The notes: generated from the sequence alone by a model not told the origin. A stretch of DNA of 64,000 nucleotides from Corynebacterium efficiens YS-314 (GCF_000011305.1 NC_004369.1:496001-560000), one strand, 5' to 3'; numbered from the stretch's first letter, positions 39,175 to 49,413 are shown. Program-made: numbers and translations.

Positions 39175-42100
39175 GTGCTCGACGTAAACGTCTTCGATGA
39201 GCTCCGCATCGGCCTGGCCACCGCCGACGACATCCGCCGCTGGTCCAAGGGTGAGGTCAAGAAGCCGGAGACCATCAACTACCGAACCCTCAAGCCTGAG
39301 AAGGACGGTCTGTTCTGCGAACGCATTTTCGGCCCCACCCGTGACTGGGAGTGCGCCTGCGGTAAGTACAAGCGCGTCCGTTACAAGGGCATCATCTGTG
39401 AGCGCTGCGGCGTTGAGGTGACCAAGTCCAAGGTCCGCCGTGAGCGCATGGGCCACATTGAGCTCGCCGCACCGGTGACCCACATCTGGTACTTCAAGGG
39501 TGTTCCCTCACGTCTGGGCTACCTTCTGGACCTCGCTCCGAAGGATCTCGACCTCATCATCTACTTCGGTGCCAACATCATCACCAGTGTGGATGAGGAG
39601 GCCCGTCACAGCGACCAGTCGACCCTGGAGGCAGAGATGCTTCTGGAGAAGAAGGACGTCGAGGCGGATGCCGAGTCCGAGATCGCCGAGCGTGCCGAGA
39701 AGCTCGAGGAGGACCTCGCCGAACTCGAGGCCGCCGGAGCCAAGGCCGACGCGCGCCGCAAGGTGCAGAACGCCGCCGAGAAGGAGATGCAGCACATCCG
39801 CGAACGCGCGGAGCGTGAGATCGACCGTCTCGAGGAGATCTGGCAGACCTTCATCAAGCTCGCCCCGAAGCAGATGATCCGCGACGAGAAGCTCTACGAC
39901 GAGCTTGTCGACCGCTACGAGGACTACTTCACCGGCGGCATGGGTGCGGAGTCCATCCAGACCCTCATCCGCGGCTTCGACCTCGACGCCGAGGCTGAGG
40001 AACTGCGCACCATCATCAACGAGGGCAAGGGCCAGAAGAAGATGCGTGCCCTCAAGCGCCTCAAGGTTGTCGCAGCCTTCCAGCGTTCCGGTAATGATCC
40101 GGCCGGCATGGTGCTCAACGCCATCCCGGTGATCCCGCCGGAGCTGCGTCCGATGGTCCAGCTCGACGGTGGCCGTTTCGCCACCTCCGACCTGAACGAT
40201 CTGTACCGTCGCGTGATCAACCGCAACAACCGCCTCAAGCGCATGATTGAACTCGGTGCCCCCGAGATCATCGTGAACAACGAGAAGCGCATGCTGCAGG
40301 AATCCGTCGACGCCCTGTTCGACAACGGTCGTCGTGGCCGTCCTGTCACCGGACCGGGTAACCGTCCGCTGAAGTCCCTGTCCGACCTGCTCAAGGGCAA
40401 GCAGGGTCGATTCCGTCAGAACCTCCTGGGTAAGCGTGTTGACTACTCGGGTCGTTCCGTGATCATTGTCGGCCCCCAGCTGCGCCTGCACGAGTGTGGT
40501 CTGCCGAAGCTGATGGCTCTGGAACTGTTCAAGCCGTTCGTGATGAAGCGTCTGGTGGAAAACGAGTACGCCCAGAACATCAAGTCCGCCAAGCGCATGG
40601 TGGAGCGTCAGCGTCCGGAGGTGTGGGATGTTCTCGAGGAGGCCATCTCCGAGCATCCGGTGATGCTCAACCGTGCACCCACCCTGCACCGCCTGGGTAT
40701 CCAGGCCTTCGAGCCGGTTCTTGTTGAGGGTAAGGCCATCCAGCTGCACCCACTGGCCTGTGAGGCGTTCAACGCCGACTTCGACGGTGACCAGATGGCA
40801 GTCCACCTGCCGCTGTCCGCCGAGGCACAGGCCGAGGCACGCATCCTGATGCTGGCCTCCAACAACATCCTGTCTCCGGCATCCGGTAAGCCACTGGCCA
40901 TGCCGCGTCTGGACATGGTGACCGGTCTGTACTACCTGACCCTGAAGAAGTCCCCCGAGGAGTTCGGCGGTCAGGGTGCCTACCAGCCGGCCGATGAGAA
41001 CGGACCCGAGAAGGGTGTGTACTCCTCCTATGCAGAGGCCATCATGGCCTACGACCGTGGTGTGCTCGGCCTGCAGGCACCGGTCAGGATCCGTCTGGAC
41101 CACCTGCGTCCACCGGCGGAGCTTGAGAATGAGCTGTTCCCGGAGGGTTGGAATCAGGGTGACACCTGGCTCGCCGAGACCACCCTGGGTCGCGTCATGT
41201 TCAACGAGATCCTGCCGTGGAACTACCCGTACCTTGAGGGCATCATGGTCCGTAAGGGTGGCGGTGCCGACAAGATCATGCTCGGTGACGTGGTCAACGA
41301 CCTCGCCGCCCGGTACCCGATGATCACCGTGGCACAGACCATGGACAAGATGAAGGACGCCGGCTTCTACTGGTCCACCCGCTCGGGTGTCACCATCGCC
41401 ATGTCCGACGTTCTGGTCCTCCCGAACAAGGATGAGATCCTCGACCGCTACGAGGCTGCGGCGCGACAGATCGAGACCAAGTACAACCGCGGTAAGCTCA
41501 CCGGCCGTGAGCGCTACGACCGTCTGGTCGAGCTGTGGAAGGACGCCACCGACGAGGTCGGTCAGGCCGTCGAGGATATCTACCCCGATGACAACCCGAT
41601 CCCGATGATCGTGAAGTCCGGCGCCGCCGGTAACATGCGTCAGATCTGGACCCTGGCCGGCATGAAGGGCATGGTGGTGAACTCGAAGGGTGACTACATC
41701 ACCCGACCGATCAAGACCTCCTTCCGTGAGGGCCTGACCGTTCTCGAGTACTTCAACAACTCGCACGGTTCCCGTAAGGGTCTGGCCGATACCGCCCTGC
41801 GTACCGCCGACTCCGGTTACCTGACCCGTCGTCTCGTCGACGTGGCCCAGGACGTCATCGTCCGCGTCGAGGATTGTGGTACCCGTCAGGGTGTCCGCGT
41901 CCCCGTCGCCGCCGAGGTCCTCGACGCCACCGGTGCTGTGTCGGGCTACACCCGCCATGACCTGATCGAGACCTCCGTGTCCGGTCGTGTCCTGGCAGGG
42001 GATGCCACCAACGCCGAGGGTGAGGTCATCCTCGCCGCCGGTTCCGATCTGACCGAGCTGAACATCGACCTCCTCGTCGAGGCCGGTATCCAGCAGGTCA

Positions 42101-43176
42101 AGGTCCGCTCCGTGCTGACCTGTCAGACCCCGACCGGTGTCTGCGCCAAGTGCTACGGCAAGTCCATGGCCTCCGGCAAGCAGGTCGACATCGGAGAGGC
42201 TGTCGGCATCGTCGCCGCACAGTCCATCGGTGAGCCCGGTACCCAGCTGACCATGCGTACCTTCCACCAGGGTGGTGTCGGTGGTGACATCACCGGCGGT
42301 CTGCCCCGTGTGCAGGAGCTGTTCGAGGCGCGTGTTCCGAAGAACCTCGCCCCGATCGCCTCTGCCGACGGTGTCATCCACCTCGAGGATGAGGGTAACT
42401 TCTACACCCTGACCCTCGTTCCGGATGATGGCTCCGACAACGTTGTCTACGACAAGCTGTCGAAGCGACAGGGCCTGGCCTCCATCCGTGTTCCGATGGA
42501 GCACAACCCGGCTGCGTTCATCGAGCGCACCCTGGCCGAGGGGGACCACGTCACCGTGGGTACCCGTCTGCTGCGCGGTGCCGCCGCTCCGCACGACGTC
42601 CTCGAGGTTCTCGGTCGCCGTGGTGTGGAGCAGCACCTCATCGATGAGGTGCAGGCTGTCTACCGTGCACAGGGTGTGGCCATCCACGACAAGCACATCG
42701 AGATCATCATCCGTCAGATGCTGCGTCGCGGTACCGTCATCGAGTCCGGTTCCACCGAGTTCCTCCCCGGTTCTCTCGTGGACCTGTCCGAGGCGAAGCT
42801 GGCCAACTCGGAGGCGATCGCCAACGGTGGTCAGCCGGCCGAGCTGCGTTCCGAGATCATGGGTATCACCAAGGCCTCGCTCGCAACCGAGTCCTGGCTG
42901 TCCGCGGCCTCCTTCCAGGAGACCACCCGCGTGCTGACCGATGCCGCCATCAACAAGCGCTCGGACAAGCTGATCGGTCTGAAGGAGAACGTGATCATCG
43001 GTAAGCTGATCCCGGCCGGTACCGGTATCTCCCGTTACCGCAACATCTCCATCAAGCCGACCGAGGCAGCCCGCAACGCCGCCTACTCGATTCCCACCTA
43101 CGGTGAGTCGATCTACGGTGACGATGGTTTCGGTGAGTTCACCGGTGCCTCCGTCCCACTGGATGAGGCTTTCTAG
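39175..43176 (+). CDS. rpoC: DNA-directed RNA polymerase beta' subunit
   Basis: 1333-residue beta' subunit. The N-terminal zinc ribbon '[19 protein letters not shown]' is visible, as are the active-site Mg motif '[13 protein letters not shown]' and the bridge/trigger region '[19 protein letters not shown]'. The C-terminal clamp ends '[14 protein letters not shown]'. GTG 39175 has GGGGGGAAAGGGAG upstream. A strong terminator closes the rpoBC operon 49 bases after the stop. The composite transposon lies about 350 bases further on. Confidence 0.98.
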   Translation: MLDVNVFDELRIGLATADDIRRWSKGEVKKPETINYRTLKPEKDGLFCERIFGPTRDWECACGKYKRVRYKGIICERCGVEVTKSKVRRERMGHIELAAPVTHIWYFKGVPSRLGYLLDLAPKDLDLIIYFGANIITSVDEEARHSDQSTLEAEMLLEKKDVEADAESEIAERAEKLEEDLAELEAAGAKADARRKVQNAAEKEMQHIRERAEREIDRLEEIWQTFIKLAPKQMIRDEKLYDELVDRYEDYFTGGMGAESIQTLIRGFDLDAEAEELRTIINEGKGQKKMRALKRLKVVAAFQRSGNDPAGMVLNAIPVIPPELRPMVQLDGGRFATSDLNDLYRRVINRNNRLKRMIELGAPEIIVNNEKRMLQESVDALFDNGRRGRPVTGPGNRPLKSLSDLLKGKQGRFRQNLLGKRVDYSGRSVIIVGPQLRLHECGLPKLMALELFKPFVMKRLVENEYAQNIKSAKRMVERQRPEVWDVLEEAISEHPVMLNRAPTLHRLGIQAFEPVLVEGKAIQLHPLACEAFNADFDGDQMAVHLPLSAEAQAEARILMLASNNILSPASGKPLAMPRLDMVTGLYYLTLKKSPEEFGGQGAYQPADENGPEKGVYSSYAEAIMAYDRGVLGLQAPVRIRLDHLRPPAELENELFPEGWNQGDTWLAETTLGRVMFNEILPWNYPYLEGIMVRKGGGADKIMLGDVVNDLAARYPMITVAQTMDKMKDAGFYWSTRSGVTIAMSDVLVLPNKDEILDRYEAAARQIETKYNRGKLTGRERYDRLVELWKDATDEVGQAVEDIYPDDNPIPMIVKSGAAGNMRQIWTLAGMKGMVVNSKGDYITRPIKTSFREGLTVLEYFNNSHGSRKGLADTALRTADSGYLTRRLVDVAQDVIVRVEDCGTRQGVRVPVAAEVLDATGAVSGYTRHDLIETSVSGRVLAGDATNAEGEVILAAGSDLTELNIDLLVEAGIQQVKVRSVLTCQTPTGVCAKCYGKSMASGKQVDIGEAVGIVAAQSIGEPGTQLTMRTFHQGGVGGDITGGLPRVQELFEARVPKNLAPIASADGVIHLEDEGNFYTLTLVPDDGSDNVVYDKLSKRQGLASIRVPMEHNPAAFIERTLAEGDHVTVGTRLLRGAAAPHDVLEVLGRRGVEQHLIDEVQAVYRAQGVAIHDKHIEIIIRQMLRRGTVIESGSTEFLPGSLVDLSEAKLANSEAIANGGQPAELRSEIMGITKASLATESWLSAASFQETTRVLTDAAINKRSDKLIGLKENVIIGKLIPAGTGISRYRNISIKPTEAARNAAYSIPTYGESIYGDDGFGEFTGASVPLDEAF

Positions 43177-43224
43177 AGCAAGGAAACCTTAAATCCAGCA
43201 CAGCTAATTGGTCGCTGAGAAGTT

Positions 43225-43274
43225 GAGGCCCCGTTCCTACTTGAAAAAGTAGGAACGGGGCCTCCTTTCTTTTG
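43225..43274 (+). terminator. terminator of rpoB-rpoC
   Basis: GAGGCCCCGTTCCTAC pairs perfectly with GTAGGAACGGGGCCTC around TTGAAAAA, followed by CTTTCTTTT. Confidence 0.95.
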
Positions 43275-43352
43275 CGCCCATACGTGGGGAATAAAACCCT
43301 TAACCCCCCAAATTCTTAGGAAAATACCCAAATCAGACTTAGTTTTAAAGCT

Positions 43353-43574
43353 ATGTGGAAACTATCTATTGGAGTCATCGTTGGTGGCATTTTGTTCGCT
43401 TTAGGTCTGTGGGGAACCCACTCTGAAGACACTGTTATTTCGATTGCCGGCTGGGTCGGTACGTTTGCGTCGTTTGCGATGTGGTTGTGGGTTATTTGGT
43501 GGGCAGCGGTAGGAAATATAGGTCAAGTCCGCGGGAGTGGTGTATCTGCCCTTTCGATAAAACAAGCAGCGTAA
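43353..43574 (+). pseudogene. small two-helix membrane protein, 3' end replaced by the transposon
   Basis: The intact portion encodes two transmembrane helices ('LSIGVIVGGILFALGLWG' and 'VGTFASFAMWLWVIWWAAV'). The last native codons GGA-AAT-ATA (43512-43520) are the 9-base target duplicated by the composite transposon. After that the frame runs 18 residues into IS256 sequence. On the far side, GGAAATATA at 55209 continues AAA-AGC-CCA-CTC-TAA, which would end the native protein with G-N-I-K-S-P-L at about 60 residues. The family is unknown. The fused tail may or may not destroy function. Confidence 0.75.
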
Positions 43575-43614
43575 CGACCTCACGGACCATCACGAGCTAA
43601 ATGCCGGCACTGGT

Positions 43615-44904
43615 TCATGCCACGTCCCTTCGGGTGATCTCAGACGCAGCAGCGTCGTCCGCATCGATGATATTCGCCGTCATCATCGCCCTGGTCTGCT
43701 CCAAGCTCGTCAACGACATGTACCGCTTCTGCTGAATCCAATCATCATGCTGCTCCGCCAGCACCGCCCCGACCAGACGGATCACCGCATCACGGTTCGG
43801 GAAGATCCCAACAACATCAGTGCGCCGGCGGATCTCACGATTGAGCCTCTCGGTCGGGTTATTCGACCACACCTTGGTCCACACCGCCTTCGGGCACTGC
43901 GTGAACGCCAGCAGCTCATCCAGGGCTTCTTCCAGGTAATCAGCCACATCCGGGAACTTCTGCTGACAGAACTCCACCACATCCCTGGCCTGAGCCCACA
44001 CAGACGCCGCATCAGGCTGCTGGAAAATCGTGTGGAACATCGCCGACAATGTTGGCCACTGCGTTTTCGACACCATCCCGTACAGGTTCTTGGAAAAGTG
44101 CGTGCGACACCGTTGCCACGAGGCATTCGGCAACACCTCACCAATCGCGTGCTGAATTCCCAGGTGGGCATCACTGGTGACCAGGTAGACCTCATTGAGC
44201 CCTCGGGCTTTCAAGTCGCGGAAGAAGCCCGTCCAGGATGCCACTGACTCACTCGTTGCAACCTGCATGCCCAACAACTCCCGATACCCTTCGGCGTTGA
44301 CACCGGTGGCCAACAGGACAGAAGTCTTGACCACTCGCCCGCCTTCGCGAACCTTCATGGTTAGTGCGTCGCACGAAACATAGAGGTAGGGTCCGGTATC
44401 AAGAGGGCGGGTGCGGAATTCTTCGACCATGACATCAAGATCTTTCGCCATCTCCGATACCTGGGACTTCGAGAGACTATTGATCCCTAAGGTGGCGACC
44501 AAGTCGTTCATCCGCCGGGTGGACACACCCTTCAAATAACACGTGGCAATCACGGTGGTCAGCGCTCGTTCAGCCCTCGTGCGCCGTTCCAGCAACCAGT
44601 CGGGGAAGAACGATCCGGTGCGTAGTTTCGGGACCGCGACATCGACCGTGCCGACCCGGGTGTCGAAGTCGCGGTGGCGGTATCCGTTGCGGGTGTTAAC
44701 CCGGTCCTGAGACACGGTGGCGTAGTCGGCGCCGCACACCTGGTCGGCTTGGGTGGAGAGGATCTGGTTGATGAAGCCTTGAAGCATTTCTCGCATGAGA
44801 TCGGGGGATGCTTGGGCGAGCAATTCGTCGAGGTAGGTGGTGGGGTCGATAGAATAGGGTCCAGCTGCCAAATGGGGTGAAATGGTACTGCAATTCCGGA
44901 GCAC
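43615..44904 (-). CDS. IS256-family transposase, N-terminus replaced by IS21 sequence
   Basis: Mutator-type DDE transposase. The native protein starts 'MAAGPYSIDPTTYLDELLAQ' (seen in copy 2). Here the IS21 element entered codons 3-4, so the native ATG is 2.7 kb away. A substitute ATG inside the IS21 end keeps the frame and adds a dozen foreign residues before 'AAGPYSIDP'. Motifs are 'LYVSCDALTMKV' (first Asp), 'VYLVTSDAHLGIQHAI' (second Asp) and the downstream Glu region 'WSNNPTERLNREIRRR'. The C-terminus is intact, ending 'ASEITRRDVA'. It could still be translated if the IS21 end supplies transcription. Confidence 0.85.
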   Translation of the reverse strand: MLRNCSTISPHLAAGPYSIDPTTYLDELLAQASPDLMREMLQGFINQILSTQADQVCGADYATVSQDRVNTRNGYRHRDFDTRVGTVDVAVPKLRTGSFFPDWLLERRTRAERALTTVIATCYLKGVSTRRMNDLVATLGINSLSKSQVSEMAKDLDVMVEEFRTRPLDTGPYLYVSCDALTMKVREGGRVVKTSVLLATGVNAEGYRELLGMQVATSESVASWTGFFRDLKARGLNEVYLVTSDAHLGIQHAIGEVLPNASWQRCRTHFSKNLYGMVSKTQWPTLSAMFHTIFQQPDAASVWAQARDVVEFCQQKFPDVADYLEEALDELLAFTQCPKAVWTKVWSNNPTERLNREIRRRTDVVGIFPNRDAVIRLVGAVLAEQHDDWIQQKRYMSLTSLEQTRAMMTANIIDADDAAASEITRRDVA

Positions 44905-44991
44905 TGGTACTGCGTTCTGATCCCGTGGTACCGGCAGGCTCCCTCAAAAACAGGAAACCCGCCAGCATCAGGGACAGGGCCGTGCTTTTAG

Positions 44992-45774
44992 CTACTGACC
45001 ATCGTGGGCAGCGATCCGCTCCCGACTGGTGATCTCACGCATATCCACCGTGCCTAAGGTGATCTTGCGAGACGATCTCGATAAACGGTTGACAATGGAA
45101 TCCCCGGAGTTCTTATCCGGTAACACATCCAACCAATGCCCCGGAGTCGACTGCGACCCGATGATCGTTGCGTGAATATTCTCCCGATTCGCTAGAATCG
45201 CAAACAGGTCACTTGCAGTGCGTTCATCAACACCCACGGTGAGAAAATCATCCAGAATCAACACATCAACACCAAACAAGCCTGCCAGCATGTCCTCGTG
45301 TTCCAACGTGTCGATCCGAGTGACCGCCAAACGCCTAGCCAGATCATCCATGCGCCAATACGCCACCGAATAGCCGTTATGGCACGCAGAAATCCCCACC
45401 GCACAGGTCAGATACGTCTTCCCGGACCCCGTCGGCGACAAGATCAACAAGTTGGTCGGATCTGCACCCCAATCATGATTACCCAGACGCTTCATCGTCA
45501 TCGGATTAAGATTTCGACCCTGTTCATAGCGAATTTCCGCGATCGAGGCATCCATAATAGGAAACCTCGCTTTCCTAATCGCCTCGGAAATACGTTTAGC
45601 CTCTCGATCCCTGGCCACCTGCTGGCCAGCCAACCGAAACGCCTCCTCCGGGGTTAGCACATCAGGATTATCGTCATCGATGTTGGCGGTGACGATCTCT
45701 TCAAAGGCCCTAGCCAAGCTACTGGCCCGCAGACTGCGAAACAACGCGTGATCATCATCATTAAACAGTGTCAC
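44992..45774 (-). CDS. istB: IS21-family helper ATPase IstB
   Basis: AAA+ ATPase assisting IstA in target selection. The 260-residue protein has Walker A 'LSPTGSGKTYL' (about residues 110-120), Walker B 'VDVLILDDF' and the sensor region 'HATIIGSQSTPGHW' typical of the DnaC-like IstB clade. Its start overlaps the istA end by four bases (45771-45774), the usual coupled arrangement. Length is standard, so it appears intact. Confidence 0.94.
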   Translation of the reverse strand: MTLFNDDDHALFRSLRASSLARAFEEIVTANIDDDNPDVLTPEEAFRLAGQQVARDREAKRISEAIRKARFPIMDASIAEIRYEQGRNLNPMTMKRLGNHDWGADPTNLLILSPTGSGKTYLTCAVGISACHNGYSVAYWRMDDLARRLAVTRIDTLEHEDMLAGLFGVDVLILDDFLTVGVDERTASDLFAILANRENIHATIIGSQSTPGHWLDVLPDKNSGDSIVNRLSRSSRKITLGTVDMREITSRERIAAHDGQ

Positions 45775-47420
45775 TGGTTGCCCTCCTGCTCATCATCAAA
45801 AGACAAAGACGGAATATCATCGACCTCATAGGCGCTGGATGAGCGCAGAAACACACCCGTATCCAGATCCTGGACTGGTTGTGGTTTCACCAGATCAGGA
45901 GCCGGCGTCGGCGCAGATCCAGCAACGCTGCGTTTGTGGGTATCGCGGTTGGTGATAATCGATGACTGCAGCTTTTTGATCACCGAATACGTCGGGTACA
46001 GATCAGCATCAAGAAGCTCTTGGCAGGCCTGTTCCAACCCGCTGCGGCTTTTCCCGCCCAGCGTTTTCAGGATGTTTTGGCAGTCCAACCAGCCATGGGC
46101 ATGATGGGCGTGCCGATTGATCATCATCTCGATCACCGTGGTGGTCGCGGGACCAACCAGGCGTGCCTGGTTGATAAACCACTGGTCACTCCACAACTCT
46201 GCAGTATCCAGGTGTGCTGGTGGGACATGATCGGCGTGGGTGGAATATTGCCCGAAGCGCCCATGGAGTCGACGGTGCGTAGCCACAACCTGATCTCCGG
46301 CAAAGACCGTGATGTCGGTGTTGGATAACCGGGCTTTGACGGTGGATCCCACAAGTTTCCAGGGCACCGAGTAGTACTGCTTATCGCAGGAAATATGGTA
46401 GTTGCGCTGGACTTTTAGCTCCTTCCACTCATAGGAGGTGTAGTCCTGATCCGGCAGTGGGATCAGCAGGTGGCGTTCTTCAGCCTGGAATTGCTCGTTC
46501 CTGCGTGTCCCATCTACCCGGACGATGTCGTAGTTGATCTCATGGACCTGATCAGCAACGATGTCCTCAATCTGGTCGATGCTGTGGAAGGGGCCTTCCA
46601 TTTCCAGCACCCCCAGGATGCGGCTGTAGGCGATTTGAACGGATCGTTCCACCCCGGCCTTTTGTTTCGGGGCTCGGACATCAGTCGGCATCACGGCAGT
46701 GTTGTAGAACTTGGCCAATGCTTCATACTCAGCACTCACGGCACGGGCGGGGTCGTTTTTCTTCGGCCGGTAGATCGCTGCGGTGTCATTGTCAGGGACC
46801 AGGACAAACGGGGCCCCGCCGAAGTAGCGCAGTGCAGCGATATGGCAATTCAGCCAGGCCTTGATATCCATGGTGAAACTGGGGTGGACATACATCATCG
46901 ATGAGTACGGCAAAACCGCGGTGAAGAAATGCACCTTGCGTGCCTGGCCGGTGATCCGGTCGGTGATCTTGATGGTATCGCCTGCCCAATCAACCTGCAT
47001 CGTGCGTCCTGGCTGGTGATGCAGCGTGCGGTAGAGGTCATGGGCGTCGACATAGGCATGGAAACGCTGGCAGTAATGCGAGTAGGAATAGGGCTGTTTA
47101 GCTGCACTGCCTGCTTCGACGAGGTAGTAGCGCCAGTCCAGCAGGAGGGTGTGATGCGGATTGGTTTTCAGCCGGTGCAAGGTGGTGGCAAAGTCTGGTG
47201 CCAGGTACTTCGATTCTTGCGGCAGCCCACGGAGGGGATTTTTCCACTCCTCGAGTTCCTCATCGGTGATCTGGCTCAGTGAGTGCAGCGTGATCTGATG
47301 GGCGTCGATGAGCTTATGCGCTGCGGAGATGTCTCTGCGCGAGCATTTCAGCCTGGTGCTGATGGTGGTATAGGAATCACCGAATAGGACTGCGGTGATG
47401 ATGTCCCGGGTAGAAGCCAT
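45771..47420 (-). CDS. istA: IS21-family transposase IstA
   Basis: DDE integrase-fold transposase of 549 residues. An N-terminal helix-turn-helix ('SYTTISTRLKCSRRDISAAHKL') is followed by the catalytic core: first Asp in 'MQVDWAGDTIKI', second in 'FVLVPDNDTAAIY', and Glu in 'APKQKAGVERSVQIAYSRIL'. A long C-terminal region with 'DKQYYSVPWKLVGSTVKARLSN' is typical. No stop or shift is visible, so the IS21 element looks capable of movement. Confidence 0.94.
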   Translation of the reverse strand: MASTRDIITAVLFGDSYTTISTRLKCSRRDISAAHKLIDAHQITLHSLSQITDEELEEWKNPLRGLPQESKYLAPDFATTLHRLKTNPHHTLLLDWRYYLVEAGSAAKQPYSYSHYCQRFHAYVDAHDLYRTLHHQPGRTMQVDWAGDTIKITDRITGQARKVHFFTAVLPYSSMMYVHPSFTMDIKAWLNCHIAALRYFGGAPFVLVPDNDTAAIYRPKKNDPARAVSAEYEALAKFYNTAVMPTDVRAPKQKAGVERSVQIAYSRILGVLEMEGPFHSIDQIEDIVADQVHEINYDIVRVDGTRRNEQFQAEERHLLIPLPDQDYTSYEWKELKVQRNYHISCDKQYYSVPWKLVGSTVKARLSNTDITVFAGDQVVATHRRLHGRFGQYSTHADHVPPAHLDTAELWSDQWFINQARLVGPATTTVIEMMINRHAHHAHGWLDCQNILKTLGGKSRSGLEQACQELLDADLYPTYSVIKKLQSSIITNRDTHKRSVAGSAPTPAPDLVKPQPVQDLDTGVFLRSSSAYEVDDIPSLSFDDEQEGNQ

Positions 47421-47699
47421 GGTTCCTCCATGGAAGTAAGGGGGCGTGTCACGGCTATCAGCGGATGTGCTGTAGCCGCCACCTTTATTTCTACCTGCGG
47501 TACCACTGGATCAGAATGGGGTACCACGATCCCCGGAATCCCGGTACCCCAAAACCCCATTTGGCACCAGCGGCCATCGTGGGTTGTCCTTTCGAGGATA
47601 TGTAGGAGTTGAGTCGAAAGGTACCTGCGGTGGTCGCCTCATGTGTTCATGGGGTCCCTCACCGGCAGTTACAGATACACCACGCTAATGGACTCCACC

Positions 47700-47880
47700 C
47701 GTCGTTAACGGATGTGCTCGTGGAATCCTCGAAGTGGATTGGGTGGTAAAACACCCGCCGGCTGCATTCCTCGTTGGGTTACCGACCGCCGCGAGAGGCG
47801 CATCAGGACTGGACAATGCTTCAGGTTCAAGCGGCCTGATGTTTAAGTAAATGACCCTCTACAAAACCCGGGGCTTGACA
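47700..47880. other. left part of the cargo region, no gene seen
   Basis: The first 180 bases between the IS256 copies. A short inverted segment near TTCAGG...CCTGATG is visible, but nothing coding was supported. Confidence 0.3.
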
Positions 47881-48230
47881 CTTTATAGATTTCGTCCAGC
47901 CCGGTCTGCGTATATTTGACCACACGAAAAATAGGCTGCGTATTTTTACCCTCAAAAACCGGCCCCAGGCCCACGACGGTCGCAAGCATAACCGCAGGTC
48001 AAACACCTGCTGCAACCCTGCTAGAAAGGCTGCGTATTTTTACCCTCAAATCTTCGCGTATTGACTCCCGCTACCGCACGCATGTTCCCTCTCACTTTTT
48101 GCGCATGTTCTGTAGCGCTACTCGGCACGTACTGCCCTGCACTTCTTCGCGTATTGACTCCCGATTGCACGCATTAACAGTCCCGCTTTATAGGTTTCGT
48201 CCAGCTCGGTCTGCGTATATTTGACCACAC
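47881..48230. repeat. nested short direct repeats in the cargo region
   Basis: A 45-base unit beginning CTTTATAG and ending TTTGACCACAC occurs at 47881-47925 and 48186-48230 with two differences. Between them GGCTGCGTATTTTTACCC occurs at 47934 and 48028, and CTTCGCGTATTGACTCCCG at 48052 and 48145. All contain a GCGTAT core followed by an ACC- or ACTCC-type tail. Offsets of ~94 bases recur. They could be iterons, protein-binding sites or ends of decayed elements. Confidence 0.75.
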
Positions 48231-48245
48231 AGATGCCTCTCCCGC

Positions 48246-48386
48246 CGGATACCCGACATCGACACCCTCAATCACGAGCTCGGTCGCTGGCAGGACACCA
48301 CCAATGCAGATCAACGACCCGTGAACTGGCAGTTCACCACCACGGACGCACGGATCAAGCTCCGCCACCTGTACCCAGAACATTAG
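48246..48386 (+). pseudogene. C-terminal relic of an IS630-like transposase
   Basis: In frame with the TAG at 48384-48386, the plus strand reads 'PDIDTLNHELGRWQDTTN' and then 'VNWQFTTTDARIKLRHLYPEH'. The W-x-FTT-x-DARIKL-x-x-LYP ending is characteristic of IS630-type transposase C-termini (recalled). Nothing recognisable precedes it except the 45-base repeat, so only about 45 codons remain. Confidence 0.6.
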
Positions 48387-48428
48387 TCACGACACTCTAC
48401 TAGTCATTCTCTATTGCAACACCTCTCC

Positions 48429-48812
48429 TCACTGGTCTTCGGAAAGAAGCACCTGTTCGATGGCCTCAGCGCGACTGGGATAACGATCAATATCGGCATC
48501 TCGGTCATCCATAATCAAGAATTCCGCTGCTTGTTCAAAATCCGCAGTATCGTCCAGGGTGACGACAGTAATGACCTTGCACAATATATGGTTTTCTGGG
48601 TATGCACCGTCATGTTCGATCTGAAACTGACTGGCAAGTGATTCCCATACGGATCCTTTATCGGCTTGGCGGAGGCCTTGAGAAACTGAAACTACCTCTA
48701 CTCCCTCTAGGGCTGAGAGTTTTTCCACTCGCGTGCGGTAAGTGCGGTACGCGTGCTCTTCATCGCCTTCTTCTGCAATGAAATGAGTGAGGAAAACATA
48801 GTTCTTCGGCAT
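48429..48812 (-). CDS. hypothetical protein, cargo of the composite transposon
   Basis: A 127-residue acidic cytosolic-looking protein: 'MPKNYVFLTHFIAEEGDEEHAYRTYRTRVEKLSALEGVEVV' opens it, and 'DFEQAAEFLIMDDRDADIDRYPSRAEAIEQVL' lies near the end. I do not recognise the family. There is no signal peptide, membrane helix or known catalytic motif. Composition and lower GC than the neighbouring housekeeping genes suggest transfer. It lies 20 bases downstream of the secreted-protein gene on the same strand, so they may form a pair. Confidence 0.65.
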   Translation of the reverse strand: MPKNYVFLTHFIAEEGDEEHAYRTYRTRVEKLSALEGVEVVSVSQGLRQADKGSVWESLASQFQIEHDGAYPENHILCKVITVVTLDDTADFEQAAEFLIMDDRDADIDRYPSRAEAIEQVLLSEDQ

Positions 48813-48832
48813 GAATTAGATAACCTTATCCT

Positions 48833-49138
48833 TTAGCTTCTGTGGAGTCCTTCAAACGGAAAGCGGTCAATGGGAACTGGGAGACAGTGCCGCTTGTAGT
48901 GCCCAAGTGGGACAAAGGTATTCGCCCGCTTTTCAGCTTCGGCTGGAAGGTAGGCATGTCCGACCACAACCCAGCCGTCATAGTTGTCGAGGCTCGGAAA
49001 AGACCAAATTTTGTGCACATTGCACTTTACCGCGATGCGATCCATAGCCTTAGGTGTGACCATCTCGGTAGCCTGCGCAGCGGGAGAGATAGACAAAGAT
49101 AAAGCTACGGCGACAGCTAGCGAAGCTAACTTTCTCAT
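48833..49138 (-). CDS. small secreted protein of unknown function, cargo
   Basis: A 101-residue product with a clear signal peptide: 'MRKLASLAVAVALSLSISPAAQA' with a likely AQA cleavage. The mature part is about 78 residues, has two cysteines ('VKCNVHKIW' and 'YKRHCLPV') that could form a disulfide, and several His/Trp residues. ATG 49138 was chosen because GGAG lies six bases upstream; a TTG four codons earlier is less likely. The function is unknown. It is followed by the hypothetical gene at 48429-48812. Confidence 0.68.
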   Translation of the reverse strand: MRKLASLAVAVALSLSISPAAQATEMVTPKAMDRIAVKCNVHKIWSFPSLDNYDGWVVVGHAYLPAEAEKRANTFVPLGHYKRHCLPVPIDRFPFEGLHRS

Positions 49139-49390
49139 ATTGCACTCCAAGTGATTAAAGGGGTGGGGCGGGTTGGTAGCTGAATTAAGCTACAAGGCGA
49201 TTTTGCCTTAGGGGTAGTGAAACATGTATATGTATATTTTTTCCCAAATTTACATATATATGTCTTTTGTTATAAAAAAGATAAGGTTTAGTTCAATTTG
49301 CGTAACAATATTGAAATGGTGTTGTTATCCACTGTAGAGATGTCTTGAAGTCCCAGCCGGTAGGGCTTGATACCTGTTTCGTGGACGCGC
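49139..49390. other. AT-rich upstream region of the cargo genes
   Basis: Markedly AT-rich (49210-49320, with TATATGTATATTTTTT and ACATATATATG), unlike the rest of the window. It probably contains the promoter for the two minus-strand cargo genes; no operator was resolved. It ends at the IS256 copy 2 terminus. Confidence 0.5.
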
Positions 49391-49413
49391 GGTCAAGATG
49401 CTCCTATAGTGTG

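Larger units (their letters stand above)
44866..47566 (-). mobile_element. IS21-family element inserted in IS256 copy 1
   Basis: 2701 bases with terminal repeats TGCCAAATGGGGT (44866) and ACCCCATTTGGCA (to 47566), flanked by the 5-base duplication CCAGC (44861-44865 and 47567-47571). Further sub-terminal repeats around GTGGTACC and TTCTGATCC recur at both ends, as is usual for IS21. It encodes istA and istB. Confidence 0.93.
43521..47699 (-). mobile_element. IS256-family element, copy 1, split by an IS21-family element
   Basis: The terminal inverted repeats span 28 bases (43521-43548 and 47672-47699). They read GGT..AGTCC, six variable bases, then GTGGTGTATCTG. Without the 2701-base IS21 insert and its 5-base duplication, the element is 1473 bases. 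Confidence 0.9.

Noticed and set aside
48429-49138. Toxin-antitoxin module in the transposon cargo
   Set aside because: The upstream protein has a signal peptide and neither resembles a known toxin or antitoxin. Kept only as an unknown gene pair.
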